NCBI RefSeq assembly: GCF_000275845.1
Contig: NW_006766883.1
Span: forward strand, 1,018,418-1,075,788
Direction of reading: 5' to 3'
DNA from: Dichomitus squalens LYAD-421 SS1
Taxonomy: Eukaryota > Basidiomycota > Agaricomycetes > Polyporales > Polyporaceae
Length of the DNA: 57,371 nucleotides
Numbering within the stretch: the stretch's first letter is position 1; the number at the start of each line of letters is the position of its first letter. The position numbers and the translations under genes were made by a program. Positions 22,690-34,081 of this stretch are shown piece after piece. Below the pieces are notes generated by a model. The model had not been told where the DNA came from, searched no databases, and was given only the letters and a program-made list of their open reading frames with translations.

Positions 22690-23060
22690 CGCCTGCCAGG
22701 CCAGCACGAAGTGTTAGACAGCTGAGGTTACGCAGCCGCGGAAGGAAGTCGTCCATTCCGATGAGCAGCCTCTCCCGCCCCTGCAGTATGCGCTCCCTCT
22801 GCTCCTCCACCCGACGCTAGGCGTCCTACACCTAGCCGTACTTCTCCTTCGGCCGCCTGTTCTCGTCCTCGAGATCTGCGTGAAGCTCGAGTTGTCCTCA
22901 GACATGCAGCGCGCCTGGAAGGCGTCCAAGCTCATATCGGCATCGTAGCGCGGCCTCGCGAGTCGGCGTGATGTGCTTGAATGTGCACGAGATGCCGCAG
23001 ACATCACAGACGATACGTAGGCGGAGTAGGCGATGCGTAGACAACTGATAGGAATGCCGT
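22690..23060 (-). pseudogene. decayed coiled-coil-encoding frame with in-frame stops
   Basis: Read on the minus strand, one frame gives LELHADLEDENRRPKEKYG, then three TAG codons in 8 positions, then RRVEEQRERILQGRERLLIG and MDDFLPRLRNL. The heptad pattern and high-GC codons look like a former coding region. Upstream in the same frame stand CDVCGISCTFKHITP and a TGA before the helix. Each stop could derive from CAG or CGA by one C-to-T change. The parent family is unknown; RING-plus-coiled-coil proteins of mushrooms are one possibility because of the CxxC...F pattern. Confidence 0.35.
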
Positions 23061-25676
23061 TGTCGCGCAGAGGTGGGGACATGGGGAGACCTGAGCTGAG
23101 GCCATCGCGGAATACAGTGCCGGCGCGCTTCATGGCGCTTCGTATAGACTCGGTGGACTAGGACGCTAAGGATGGCGGCGCATTTGCACAACATCGTGTA
23201 TCCTAGTCACTGGCCATGTGCCGCCCCTGTTCCGACGACAGTCGTGTCGTATCTCGGCCCCACAACCGGCTTCTATACTAGACGTCGCACGGGAAGTGTC
23301 TCCTTGGGAGTTCCGAAGCCATATTTGCAGCATGGTGGACGATCTAGACGGTTATGCAGTCTTCCGAAACTGCCTGCAAGAACACATATCCGATAATTGT
23401 CCTTAGACGCCAGGGTGGCGAGAAGGTCGGGCTGGAAATATTGTCAATTAGTCCTTGAAGCTTGATTAGTGACCTTAACGCACGTCCCACAAAAGAGGGG
23501 GACGAGCTTCCAACGCACTGTAGGTTCTAATTCGCGTGCTCAAGGAGAATCGAGGGCTTCGGTGAGAGCCAGCGTCCCGGTCAAGCTCGGCAACGATCGT
23601 GCGACGACTGACTAAGCATTTTCCATCATCATCATGAACTCATGTCTATCAGACGCGGTCTGATATTGAGCGTATCGTTGAACCACGATCCAAGGGCCCT
23701 CCTTTCCCTGTTGTTTTATACTGGTGGCTATCAGCCAGAACCTTGTCGAGTTTTTCCCACCGTCCCATTGTGAACCCATTACTCTATATCCATGGTGAGC
23801 AGTTGCAACTAGGTTGGTTGTATGTAATCCCAGTGCTTCCGAACACGCGTCCGGTATCCTGCATGCATTGTAGAACGCCGCCACATAGTCCCAAGTCTCA
23901 GAACAGGCCGTACTGCTTTTGGTCCTGTGATAGCGCACGCTAATGCATGACCTCCACTCCACTACTCGCTAGATCCCGCCAGTGTCTCCTCTAACCGAGA
24001 AACTAACTCCTCACAACACAGGTTGTCCCACTTTCCGCGATTCCGAATAGGATGTCGCACCTCGCAACCTATCGCATATCGAACGGAACTTGGATAAGCT
24101 TTTGCAGACGCTAGCGGAGCGCTGCAACGCGATCCTGGACGAAGCCGCACGGGCGGCCGAGTGGGGGGTCGCTCCAACAGCGGCAGTCTCGGATACCCCG
24201 CAGTCAGCTGGGGGTGCCTCTGGCTCTGCCACGATGACACGGGAGCACCTTCTGCAAATGGAGACCGAGGCAAGCGACTACGAGTTTCTAACGTGCCGTC
24301 GTTCTCTCACCGAGCGAATCATATAGTCGGACATAATTCTCCAGTTCCTTGCAAAGAGGCCACCGCATGACGCCCATCGTAAGTACACCGAGTCCTCCTT
24401 AGGAAACCTGCGCCCTTCCACGTTCAGTGATAGCTGACGTTGCCGTTGTGCTCCAGTCTGCGTTGTCCGACTGAAACAGGATCTGGGCGCTCTCCGATGG
24501 TCGAGGTTGCGGTACTGGAGTGCTGTGCCTCGGGGGGGAGGCAAGCGGAGGGCCAATACCTTTCCATCTCCTTCATGTCAACTTCTTCGATACGGAAGTG
24601 CCAGTGCTCGTGCACAGGCCGGAAGAATCAACAATTTGAGTGCATCCAGCCTTCGGGTGTCGACTGACGTGGCAAGTCATCCTCATCACATCGTAGCAGC
24701 CCGTATCGCGACGGTCGGGGAATGGACCACGCGATCACATGCCACGACTTCATGAACGGCACGCCTCGAAAGTGGACGATGTGCTGAGCGGTTGGCGATC
24801 AGACAGGCACGCCGGAGTGTGTTGTGTGGGCGGAATGCGCACAACGGTCGTGACGGCGTTCATGCCCAATGTGCTCAGCCATTCCCTTTCAGCTCCTCTC
24901 GGCTCCCGCACCGATCATTCAGTCGCGGACGCTTAACGGGTGCAGGGGAAGCGTGACCGTGACGGTGAACGGTCGCACTGGGCGGTAAGTGTCGCGCGTT
25001 CTGGACGAGGCGGGGCTGAGCTGGAAGGTGCTAAATATGGAAAGGGGAAAAGGAAGACCTGGAGCTGGAGGAAGCGGAAGGAGATGAGGGTACGGAGGAA
25101 TCAGGTTGGTTGTCGATAGGCTGAAACCACGCATCGGACGCGGGCTCTGCACTGTAACGTTAGGGCCCCAAGCCGCCCACACCAGCCTTCCATCGCATGT
25201 CATCTACGAATGCGACCTCTTGCGCATGCGGGCTGCCCACATATCTGTGCAAGAAGTCTCTGTGTGGTTTGCTAGACGCACGCGTGCGGTTAGGCGGCCT
25301 CGAGGCCAAACTTCGATGTTCGGAACCTTGTCACTATGGACTGGTGAGCCCATCTATCTCCCTGTAGTGGGACCCTCATGATCAATGCATTGATAACAAT
25401 TACGGGGCGTAGTCTTCACAGCTTTGCTCTGCACGCGTCTCCAGCCATGGAGGGGTTGCCTCGCGGCTTGGACGTATGTCTCAACTCTCGGCAAGTTGAC
25501 GCCTCGTGGTGGCTCTATTTCCATGGACTTCGTGCTTACCGGTGCTATGCGTATTCCTAAGCCACTGCCTACTCAGAAAACGGGGAAAATCGAGAGCCGA
25601 GCGCGATGTCTCTGTGCTCGCACTGCAACTGTTGAAGACCGGTGGAGCAGCTCATTTAGCCAGGGGGACTTCACTG

Positions 25677-25684
25677 TATAAAAG
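25677..25684 (+). promoter_or_regulatory. TATA box of array copy 2
   Basis: TATAAAAG about 90 bases before the ATG of copy 2, followed by a pyrimidine-rich leader with CCAAC and CACC motifs. Similar A/T boxes 50-180 bases upstream of the ATG are seen for copies 4, 6, 7 and 8. Confidence 0.6.
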
Positions 25685-25772
25685 CTGCGCCGTCAAGCCA
25701 ACTGTCTATCATCACTCCAACACCCGCTGGCTTCTTGCGACTCATTCAAACTCACCTACGGCCACAACTATC

Positions 25773-26138
25773 ATGACAGCAGCAACCTCCTCTGTCGCTA
25801 CGCAGGAGGCCGAGCTCCTAACATCTACCGCCATCAATGCCAAACACCTACCTTCAATGACTGGCAGCGTTTCGCACACAGGGGATATTGTCTCCGATGA
25901 GGTCAACTCGTGAGTTGCAAATGGGGCAGAGTCCGACGCGGAACTCACCACTTCTCTATGTAGGGCTGTCGAGCTTGCCGAGTACGTTGTTATAGCTAGC
26001 TCAAAAGCCTATTGAATATAAAGACTGAATGTTTATTTTAGCCTCGATGACGATGATGTTTGGACTCCTAAGGGACCTCAGACGCGGCCTACAGGCACTC
26101 CGCAGAAACCCGTGAAGCCCACAAGGCCTCTGGCATAG
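25773..26138 (+). CDS. array copy 2, small acidic protein with DDDD-W-KGP-PT module
   Basis: Shortest kind of family member, about 83 residues in three exons. The N-terminal exon (MTAATSSVATQEAELLTSTA onward) is Ser/Thr-rich. The intron after GVNTC-like ...VNS starts at about 25911 in phase 2. Then comes an 18-nt microexon (AVELAD), a second phase-2 intron, and the final exon LDDDDVWTPKGPQTRPT followed by a tail of Lys/Pro/Thr and TAG at 26136-26138. No signal peptide. No known domain. Confidence 0.7.
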
Positions 26139-26722
26139 CCCAGGAAAATGTAGTTTGAAGAATGAAAGCGTTCCGCCACGCTCGGATATGAACGGACCGA
26201 TTTCCTGTTTCCACATTCCTGCCTTACAATTCATGCTCTCCTTCTGATACGGACTATTTCCGTGGCTATATCACATCATACCCTGAACACCGATGACCGT
26301 TCCTCACTGATCGCTTTCCAACATTCGCTAATGCATGTATGTGTTCACGATGTGTTTCGGCGTTCACATACTAGGACATTTGACTAGTACTCAGACTATA
26401 TTGCTTCTCGTAACAATAGATACAAGGTTTAGTTGTGCTGCGAGGACTTCGTAGTCATTGGCTATCGCCTCGGATGTCTCACACTCGACCACACGGGCGC
26501 CCCCAGCTGTCACCCCGAAGCTAACCCGACTCTTCGGCTTCCTTCCAGGCCGGACTGCCCTATCAGCTCTAATGCAATCAAATTTGCCTCAGCTTCATCC
26601 GATTGTCTCTACATATAGCAGAGAAACATTGGCAGCAACCGTCCCCTCCCTTCAACCCACTAGTGTAACACGGCGGGCAACGGATTACTTTGATAGCTGT
26701 CAACCAGCAGGGCTGTATCATA

Positions 26723-27192
26723 ATGTCTCCTGTTCTTGATGAAATTCCTACGCTCGAGACTGAGGATGATCCAGACAGACTCGCGACAGATGGGTGCGTC
26801 CAGGTCAGGTGTCCATGATGATCAGGAACATTCTCTTGATAGATGTCTCAGGAACGCACCTAATGTCAACGGGGGGTTGACGAAGCCATTAACCGGGGAG
26901 GCAGACAAGGAAAACACTCCAGCAGAGTGAGCGACTTTGTCCCCTGTCTGTGTGGACGGTCTAACCTCTGCTCTCCAGAGATGTAGACCTGAATGATCAG
27001 GACGACGACGACGAGTTCATTGCGCGAGGACCTCCCAGGCAACCTACCGTCGCTAAGCCTTCTAGTAAGAAAAATACGCCACAGGGGCAGAAGGGGGACA
27101 CTGTGACATCGACGGCGACTGGGGAGTCCAATGCTGTATCTCCACAGGCAAGTAAAATTCCGAGTCAGTCGCATCATAGCACATGGCATTGA
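26723..27192 (+). CDS. array copy 3, small acidic protein with DDDD-F-RGPP-PT module
   Basis: Three exons, about 122 residues. Exon 1 is acidic (MSPVLDEIPTLETEDDPDRL). A 49-nt phase-2 intron ends at TTGATAG (about 26842). Exon 2 (84 nt) contains PLTGEADKENTPAE. After another phase-2 intron the last exon gives NDQDDDDEFIARGPPRQPT and a longer Ser/Lys/Gln-rich tail ending at TGA 27190-27192. The aromatic position is F rather than W, and K is R. A start at 26736 in another frame would avoid the first intron, but gives a basic N-terminus unlike the family and is less likely. Confidence 0.6.
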
Positions 27193-28511
27193 CAATCCCC
27201 AGACGGAGGGCCCTCCGAGCACTATCAAGTCTGCTAAGGCTAGCTAGATAGGCGGCCGTGTAGCCGCTCACAATATGTTGTATGGCTGCAATTTGAACGT
27301 CTGTCGTTGAAGTTTGTCGAGGGCTCACCAGGGGGCCAACCAGAGGGCCAACAACGGTACTTGCTCTGTCGAGGACATGTAATGTATTTGTGCTGACTAA
27401 GTGAATGTAGGTTCCAATCGGAATTCCCTTTGCCACATGAGCTGTGCTCCGGTAGGACTGCAGGACGATGATCTACCAATGCTTTACGAAAAATATGACA
27501 ATTCCGACTCACTATGGAGACCCTGACTCAACTCTTGTATACCATTCCCAGTGCGCAGTGGGAAGTGTAGTCGGACGTAGACAAGATGAGTCTTGCGTTA
27601 ACCTCTAGAGCTTGGGGCTTCTACGAAGCCCTGCTCGGACAAGAACGTAGGTTTCTGCGCCCAGGCGGTCTGACCGCGAGGGCCAGCAAAGTAAACGGAA
27701 TAGAAAACAAAACTCACGTGTCATGCAGTGGTGGTCGCGGCTGTCTAATCTGCCCGGATTATTGTCGAGCGCAAGAGGGGAGCTATCGCAAACTTCTCCA
27801 TCACTGTGTTGAGGCCATGCTAATAGCGGGATCTTCTCTTCAATGAGGGCATTGAAAGGCCCTGTAATCAAGTGTTCAGTGACCTCTAGATTGTTAGAAC
27901 GGCGAGATCAAATCCCTGCCTCAGGTGGGGGCGAGCCCGGCGGACTAACAGCCGGAGAAACCTGCTCGAACACGCGACCGCGAAGAAAAAAAGGTCATTC
28001 AGCAAAGCTCGCTCGCAGGTGTTTTCAAGATCGTGCGGGTGACCGGGCGCAGAAATCCATGTTCAGACGTTTCCGAGTAACCGTCTTTGGGAAGTGCTTA
28101 GGCGCTTTCTAAGCGCCGATGCAGGAATTTGCCGAGCTCCACCTCGGCGAGGTGCTTGACGTGCTTCGGTACCAAGTCAACGTAGCTGTGCTCGCATACA
28201 AGAGTGTGGCAATCACAATCTGGAACTCACTTCCAATCGCCTTCCTATTCTGTTCTTGCAGCCCGACGCTGTCGATCTGTCCACAGCCAAGACGTGGCTA
28301 CCTTACCAGATCTCATGACACAAGCTCTATAAAACGGCAGGAGACATCCGCAGAGAGTTCCAGGCCTCTCATTACATCGGCGTCGGGCTGTTCCGTTTGT
28401 TCCCCAGTCCATTCCGAATCATCTACTGTCAAGCTGAGGTACTTTTGTGACCAGCATCTCCGAGGTTTATCTATGCTAATGTATCTCTCATGTAGTGCTA
28501 GTAGTTTCGTA
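27193..28511. other. intergenic, no confident gene
   Basis: About 1.3 kb between copies 3 and 4. A 124-codon minus-strand frame (27062-27436) overlaps the end of copy 3 and has no family signature. CTATAAAAC at 28327-28335 is the likely TATA box of copy 4. Confidence 0.4.
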
Positions 28512-29790
28512 ATGGCTGGGCAATCCACCAGCAAAGAGGCTAGAACCACCGGCACTCTTGTGGCGGTTTCTGCTTCGCAAGGCTCAACAGCTGATGCGAC
28601 CACGAAAGCGTCGGCCACGGCTTCCCCTAACACGTCTTCATCGCAGGCAGCCCATACCAGTCAGGATCCTGCTCCACTAGTTTCTCTAGCATCGGTAACT
28701 TCTTCATCCACAGCGCTCAGCAGCTCAGCGGTCAACTCCGCGACGGGGAGGCTGTCGCAGAGCCCCACGGAGAAGGCAGCAACGACCACCGCAGGAGGTG
28801 ACGCCACCCTAACCAGTGGCAGCCGCTCAGTGACCCAAATTGCCATCTCGAGCCACACAACCAATAGCGAGGCTGACGCGCCAACCATTTCAGTACACGA
28901 TGTTAGTTCGACTTCCTCTCTTTCGTCCACTTCCCAGGGCGATACCCAGCCCCCCCTGGTATACCCATACCCCTCCCTCTCCATCCTAATTCAGCCGCTC
29001 CTTCGCCGACAATAATCTTGTCTTCTGCATCCTCTGTAATATCCCCTGCTGCCCTCCTTTCGTCTACCGCGGAGCTCCCCTTCGAGTGGACATGGAACTT
29101 GGAGATCCCAGCACCCTCTAGTTCCTCAGTATCATCATTGTCTCAACCTGTTCAAACATCGCCCACCCAGGGTACTGCGGTCATGGGAGCATGTGGGATA
29201 CATGCGTCCGCAATCATAGAACCGTCCCCCTCTGCTCTTTCTGCTACTTCTCTGTGGAATATAACCAGTTCTGAAGGCACCTCTTGCGTTACACAGGCAC
29301 CTCAGCAACAAGCGCTAAACCAGAATCCCGCCGAGACCACCAGCACGATCACGGACAAGCCGGAGGCTACTTTGTCTACCCCCGTGTTTGTCACCGTGAC
29401 CAATGATCAGACGTCACTTTCCGAACCTCCTGTGTTCACGAGCGTCGGCGTCCCTCCATCGGACGGACAGGTCGTCAGCGCCACTCGTGTCATTGCTTCC
29501 AAAACCTCCACGTAAGTGAGTCTACGTCGGTGCAGCCAACAGCAATATGTCTGACAAGCTTCTGACAGGATGGTAGATCTCCAGGATACCGTCAAGTGGG
29601 CGTGATTTTCCGGCACGTCCTATCCTAGTACCGCTTCTGATCACATTCCTTCAGCGATGGACCTGATCCGGACGCCGAGGACGACTGGTGGGCTCACAAA
29701 GGCGGCCCGCTGAGCACGACAGCAATGCCCAGACCCTCAAAGCCACAAGGGCCTGTCGCTGTTGGCAAGCCAAAGCCAAAGCCGCGATGA
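28512..29790 (+). CDS. array copy 4, enlarged Ser/Thr-rich member with DD-WW-KGG module
   Basis: The largest member. A long Ser/Thr/Ala-rich low-complexity region runs in one frame from MAGQSTSKEARTTGTLVAV at 28512 to about 28958. It continues in another frame from about 29018 or 29075 to 29513. The join is unresolved: a GTATAC donor at 28959 with an AG at 29074 would keep the frame, but an indel is also possible. Then come two phase-2 introns around a 27-nt microexon (MVDLQDTV), and the family exon DGPDPDAEDDWWAHKGGP, followed by a Lys/Pro tail and TGA at 29788-29790. The module is more diverged (no P-T after KGG). A TATA box lies at 28327-28335. Confidence 0.55.
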
Positions 29791-30227
29791 AGAGTCAGAA
29801 TGATCCATTCGCAACCGCAGGGGTCGTCTTCGACACGTTATTCGCTCTCTTTTGGCAATGCAACACGAACGCCTTCTGCTCTTGACGTGAACCTTGTTTG
29901 TAGCCTGTCTACTGAGCGAAGGCGAGTACGAATGTTAATGTACCTCATGGTCGGCTCGCCTTCCTGGCGTTGAAACACCGAACAAAGATCAAAGTCGGCT
30001 TCGATTGTCACATTTCGGGACGTGTCGCACAGGACCGACCACATGCGCGCTTTATGTCAGCCCGAGACAGCGTATTAGGTACTGCTTCCTGATACTAGCA
30101 GTCCAAGGACGCTCAGCATAGCAGCACTGCCCATGCTCGACCATTCATTTAAGGGTTCAGCCCAGCTACACTGTGCAATCGACATAGACGACTCTAACAT
30201 ACTCAACTGTCTCCCAAATCCGCCACT
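29791..30227. other. intergenic between array copies 4 and 5
   Basis: 437 bases without a gene. CATTTAAG at 30146-30153 is a weak A/T box at the expected distance from the ATG of copy 5. Confidence 0.45.
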
Positions 30228-30931
30228 ATGACCACAGAGGATTCCGTCCAACTCCCCTCCGAACCTCTTCCGAACACAGACGGCACGGACGTCTCCGACT
30301 CCTCTGCGACCATTCCTGGGATCATTGATATTGTTGAGGAAACGTAAGAGTGCTCAACCTGTAGCGAAGCAGCCCTTGATGACACGGAGTTCCAGGGAGA
30401 CTCTGAAACTCGCCTCTACTGTGGCTAATGCCGTTGCTCCTGCTGCTGCCGCCGTCGCCTTCATCGCCGTGGCGGTTGGGAATGTTCCGGACTTGTAAGT
30501 CTCAGTCCTGAGAGCATCTGTACCCTCCGTCTCACCCATGCTTTCGGTAGAGGGGGCACTGCTCTATTGGATCAGACAGAAGATGTCGCCCCTGTTGATG
30601 AACTGTCGCTAAACCCATCGGGCTCCGAAAGTCTCGCCAGAAACGGAGATGACGCCCTCAGTGATGGGGAGGATGACTCCGAAGACGAGTTCGTTCCTAG
30701 GGGGAAGGGGAAAAAGCCAACAGACACTCCACACGCCACGCATACCCGTCCGAAGGCAGTGGGTAAGGTGAGTGAGAGCCAAATCTGTCTCCTACCTTTG
30801 ACAACAAACGATTGTAGGACAAAACGAAGGATGAAGGCGCTGAAGAGGATGCTAAACAGAAGCAGAATGGCAAAAAGAAAGATAGCAAGAAGCAAGCGAG
30901 TAAGAAGGTTCAGAAGGCTACTGCGATATAG
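30228..30931 (+). CDS. array copy 5, acidic protein with a hydrophobic segment and a Lys-rich tail
   Basis: Four exons, about 180 residues. Exon 1 is acidic and Ser-rich (MTTEDSVQLPSEPLPNTDGT onward). After a phase-2 intron, exon 2 encodes ANAVAPAAAAVAFIAVAVG, a 19-residue hydrophobic run that could span a membrane and has no equivalent in the other copies. After a second phase-2 intron, exon 3 carries DGEDDSEDEFVPRGKGKKPT, the family module with F and R-G-K-G. A further intron (phase 0, GTGAGT) leads to a strongly basic Lys/Gln-rich tail ending TAG at 30929-30931. Confidence 0.65.
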
Positions 30932-31557
30932 AGGAGGGAACTCACATAGTTGTGCGGATTTACTGCTGTTCATGGCTATACAATGTATCGCTCCGTGATG
31001 ATGAACATGAAATACGTGTACAAAACATTCCAGCCGCTAAGAACTTCGGAGGTAGAAGGGGATCGTTCGATTTCTGTGCGCTATGTCATAGCTAGCTGAT
31101 GTGAAAGAGTACAATACACGGCCTCAAGGCACGTTGGGTGGATTCCGAATAGATATACCTGGAAGAAATTCTGCCGTTTGGCCTGTGCAACTCCATCGGG
31201 GTCATCTATCATTCTTGCTCGTTTGACAAGAGGTCTTCACCTTCCCCTCCGACACCTATTGAGCTTACCCTAAGCACTTCTAGCGTGACTTCTCACTGTC
31301 TTCCGAGCACTCCCACCGTACTCGTCCACATGAGCGTCTCCTGTACTCGGGCTTCCATTCACCGCGAGTCCACACTCGCGCAGCCTCACACTGCCCATGC
31401 CATGGGCGTTGGCGCCGCGTAGGGTCCCGAAAGGCTTAAAATCCGCAAGAGGTCAGTTCTGCACACAACCGACTCCGTTCCTATTCGACAATCATCCCGC
31501 ATACGTGGTCAATCATCCTTTCAAAGTCGAGCTACTCGGGTTTCGCAGACGGACATA
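30932..31557. other. intergenic between array copies 5 and 6
   Basis: 626 bases without a recognisable gene. CTTAAAAT at 31435-31442, about 115 bases before the next ATG, is a possible TATA-like element of copy 6. Confidence 0.45.
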
Positions 31558-31963
31558 ATGATTCGAGACAATCTCGACAACTCATTGGTTCAGAAGAAAT
31601 CAGTAGAGAGGTAGGTCTCGTTCACCTGTTGCACCTCACGAGTGGGACGTTACAACTGGAGGCATGCACCTATGCAGCGTCGATCAAATTGAAAAAGACG
31701 TGAAAGCTGACCCTTACCCTTAGACTAAATCTTGCTGATGACAAAGCGTACGTTCCATTCGGTGCTCGTCCTTGAGATGGCTCATGATCATAAGCAGCAA
31801 CGGACCCGAGGACGACGGCGACTTCATTCCAAAAGGGTTGACTGCACCCCCAACGGGGAACACCCCAGCTTCAGAGCCTGCCAGACCTGCGAAATTGAGC
31901 GAGCAACCCAAACCGTCTAGCAATGCTCAGTCGGCCCCGGTTGAAGTAGAGGCAAGCCATTAG
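31558..31963 (+). CDS. array copy 6, small protein with EDD-F-KG-PT module
   Basis: About 80 residues in three exons. Exon 1 (MIRDNLDNSLVQKKSVER) ends in phase 2. A long first intron ends at CCCTTAG (about 31722). Exon 2 is a 24-nt microexon (LNLADDK). The second intron ends at ATAAG or three bases later at AAGCAG, a tandem acceptor that would change the protein by one residue. The final exon has NGPEDDGDFIPKGLTAPPT and a Pro/Ser/Lys tail, TAG at 31961-31963. The acidic run is short here and the N-terminus is the least Ser/Thr-rich of the family. Confidence 0.6.
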
Positions 31964-33087
31964 TCTTTCGCAAACCTAGTTTATCGATGCTAAGGACCCC
32001 CCAGATGACCGGGAAGAAATCGAAGGTCGATTCCGAGAGCCACGGAAAGTGCTGCTGCCCATGTTGTACTGTGATGTAGACAGAGGCAAGACTTAGATAT
32101 CACGATAGGGTATGGAAGAGCGCATGAAGGACTGCATGAGTTGGCTTTGATTTCCGGAAGAATTGACACAACAACTTTGGAGCGCAAGCGTGTGTCTTCG
32201 GGAAAGTGCCGTTTCCTGCGCTTCGTTAGGGGGGTTCTGAACAATCCGAACTATAAAGTACCGACTTGGAAAGGATAACTAGATACTGGGCTTTTATCCT
32301 GAGATCCGAGTCGACAAGCCGACTGGGTGGTTGGTGACTAGTCGAATTGTCCATCGACCAGATTTTGCTGGAAGGCATGACCGGCCTTGACAGGAGCAGA
32401 ATGTGGGAGAAGCCCTTGGAGTCCACAAAGGCAGAGTCGGAGGCATAGTGGCGCTAAATGTGGTTTGCGCCTGCTTCGTCGTCACCCCAAAATGTCAGCG
32501 CCGTCCGGTGTGCAGTAGTACATCAGCGTCCGGCAGATTCCGAGTACATATCGTCACCTGCAGCGCACGCCGCATACACACCCCATCCTCATCGCACCAT
32601 TGAGGCGTCCTTCAACGTTTCAAATTTCGCCGACCTCATGGGCTGCACCCGCAATAGCGCGCCATGTGTGACTCTGTGAAGCCCCACGCACAGCGCCTTC
32701 GCCTTCTAGGTTACTTCTTGGATCGCTGCTCAAAGTCTGACATCGCACGAGGAGCCCGAGCGGACCAGCGATTGCGACGATGCTGCTTGCGTTTTCGACA
32801 TCGCTTTGCTGTTTCTGGAAATCAAGTTCCTGGCTATAGTATCGTGGCTAGATGTCCAACGAATGCGATGCTCATTTGCACTGTCTCTGTCCGGCGAACA
32901 TGGGTCCGCACCTTCCATTGAGCATCCATCGTGGTGGATCTATCTGGCTGGACTCGATGCTTAGCACTGTGGGATTGCGTTCGTCTTCAGAGCGTGCCCA
33001 GCCCTTTCCCGTCGTCTATCCGCGGTGCTATATAGCTGGGAAGCAGGGAAGCACCCGGGCTTATCACCCACACCTCCCCCCAAGCTC
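31964..33087. other. intergenic; right part is the duplicated promoter block
   Basis: The left 850 bases hold no gene I can support. From about 32840 to 33087 the DNA is recognisably the same as 33808-34081 upstream of copy 8, including the GCACCCGGGCTTA leader, so it is the promoter of copy 7. A TATA-like CTATATAG is at 33028-33035. Confidence 0.6.
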
Positions 33088-33580
33088 ATGTCCGCTGCAT
33101 TAGTACTGAACGAGCCCACGGGCCAGAATCCCATCTCCTCCACCCCTGCTGCGCTCGACTCTGCGACTGCTCGCGGTGTCCACGACTCTCCCTCTTCATC
33201 TAGCCCGGCAGCGTACGTCGATCGCTCTCAGTATCATAATCCCGGAGATTGTCTGACTGATGTGCGTGCACGTCCCCAGTGAGCACGTCCCCCCGAGCAC
33301 GGAAAAGGTTGCCGTCGCTGCCGCCGCCGACTCCCTTTCTAGGCCGAGCGACACCGACGCGCAGGAAGGGTAAGTGCCAGTGCTATGTATGGTATGCGCG
33401 CTGGTGGACGTGTGCTCATTGTACGCCCCTGCTTGTTCTAGGATTGCGATCACCGGTGACGATGACAAGAAAGACGACGATGACGATGGCGATGACTGGT
33501 TTCCCAAGGGCCCACCCATCCGCCCGACTGCTCACGGTACCGGCGGCGGCGGCGGAGTGCCCAAGGGAGTCAAAGGATAG
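33088..33580 (+). CDS. array copy 7, acidic protein with DDD-W-KGPP-PT module
   Basis: Three exons, about 117 residues. Exon 1 is Ser/Ala-rich (MSAALVLNEPTGQNPISSTP onward). A phase-2 intron (GTACGTCGATC donor) leads to a 90-nt exon with EHVPPSTEKVAVAAAADSL. A second phase-2 intron ends in TTCTAG. The last exon has DDDKKDDDDDGDDWFPKGPP followed by IRPT, a Gly-rich run and a KGVKG end, TAG at 33578-33580. It shares promoter, intron and exon sequence with copy 8, so the two are a recent tandem duplication. Confidence 0.75.
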
Positions 33581-34016
33581 TTGCAGGGAAGTCATCAGGT
33601 TGAGTGGCCGGCAGCGTACAGTGTCTCTTGCAACCTGATCGACACGACGAATTGAAACATTTCCAGTACATGAGGGGGGAAATGGCAGACGCATATCGTC
33701 GTCAATACCATTATTTCGATGTAGCAACATACGGTGGCCTCAGCTAACGAGCGAGCTGCCTGCCTTTGACGTGGGATCGCTCCTTTCGAGAGCCACGTTT
33801 TCGACTCTGATCGTGGCTGAATATTGTTAATATTGAATTGTGACCTGTCCAGTGAATGCGACGAACGTTTGCATTGTTTCTTCCTGGCGAACCTGTGCCC
33901 GCACCTTCCAGAGACCTTCCGTCGTGCTGGATCCGTCCAGCTAGACCTGACGTCAGATACTGTAGGTTTGCATCCACCTTGTGTACACAGCACCTCCAGT
34001 CGCCGCTCCGCGAGAC

Positions 34017-34024
34017 CTATAAAT
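34017..34024 (+). promoter_or_regulatory. TATA box of array copy 8
   Basis: CTATAAAT, 58 bases before the ATG. The equivalent position before copy 7 (33028-33035) is CTATATAG. The sequence between TATA and ATG is conserved between the two copies. Confidence 0.6.
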
Positions 34025-34081
34025 CGCGGGCCTGAGAAGCACCCGGGCTTAGCGCTTATCACCCACATCTCCTCTCAGCTC

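Larger units (their letters stand above)
22334..25772. other. long stretch without a confident gene
   Basis: About 3.4 kb between array copies 1 and 2. It holds a decayed coiled-coil reading frame (22.7-23.0 kb, minus) and scattered frames of 60-120 codons without family signature, including a 116-codon frame on the minus strand at 23612-23962. No extra array copy was found. The right end carries a TATA box for copy 2 at 25677. Confidence 0.4.

Noticed and set aside
26736..26930. Alternative start of array copy 3 avoiding the first intron
   Set aside because: It gives a basic N-terminus (MKFLRSRLRM) unlike the other copies, whereas the start at 26723 gives an acidic exon and a phase-2 intron as in the family.
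27436..27525. Short frame with LQDDDLP, looked like another array copy
   Set aside because: It lacks the aromatic-x-x-KG part and any splice structure; the DDD run alone is not enough.
28313..28984. Two minus-strand frames of about 106 codons opposite array copy 4
   Set aside because: They mirror the Ser/Thr-rich repeats on the plus strand; codon use and the family splice structure support the plus strand.
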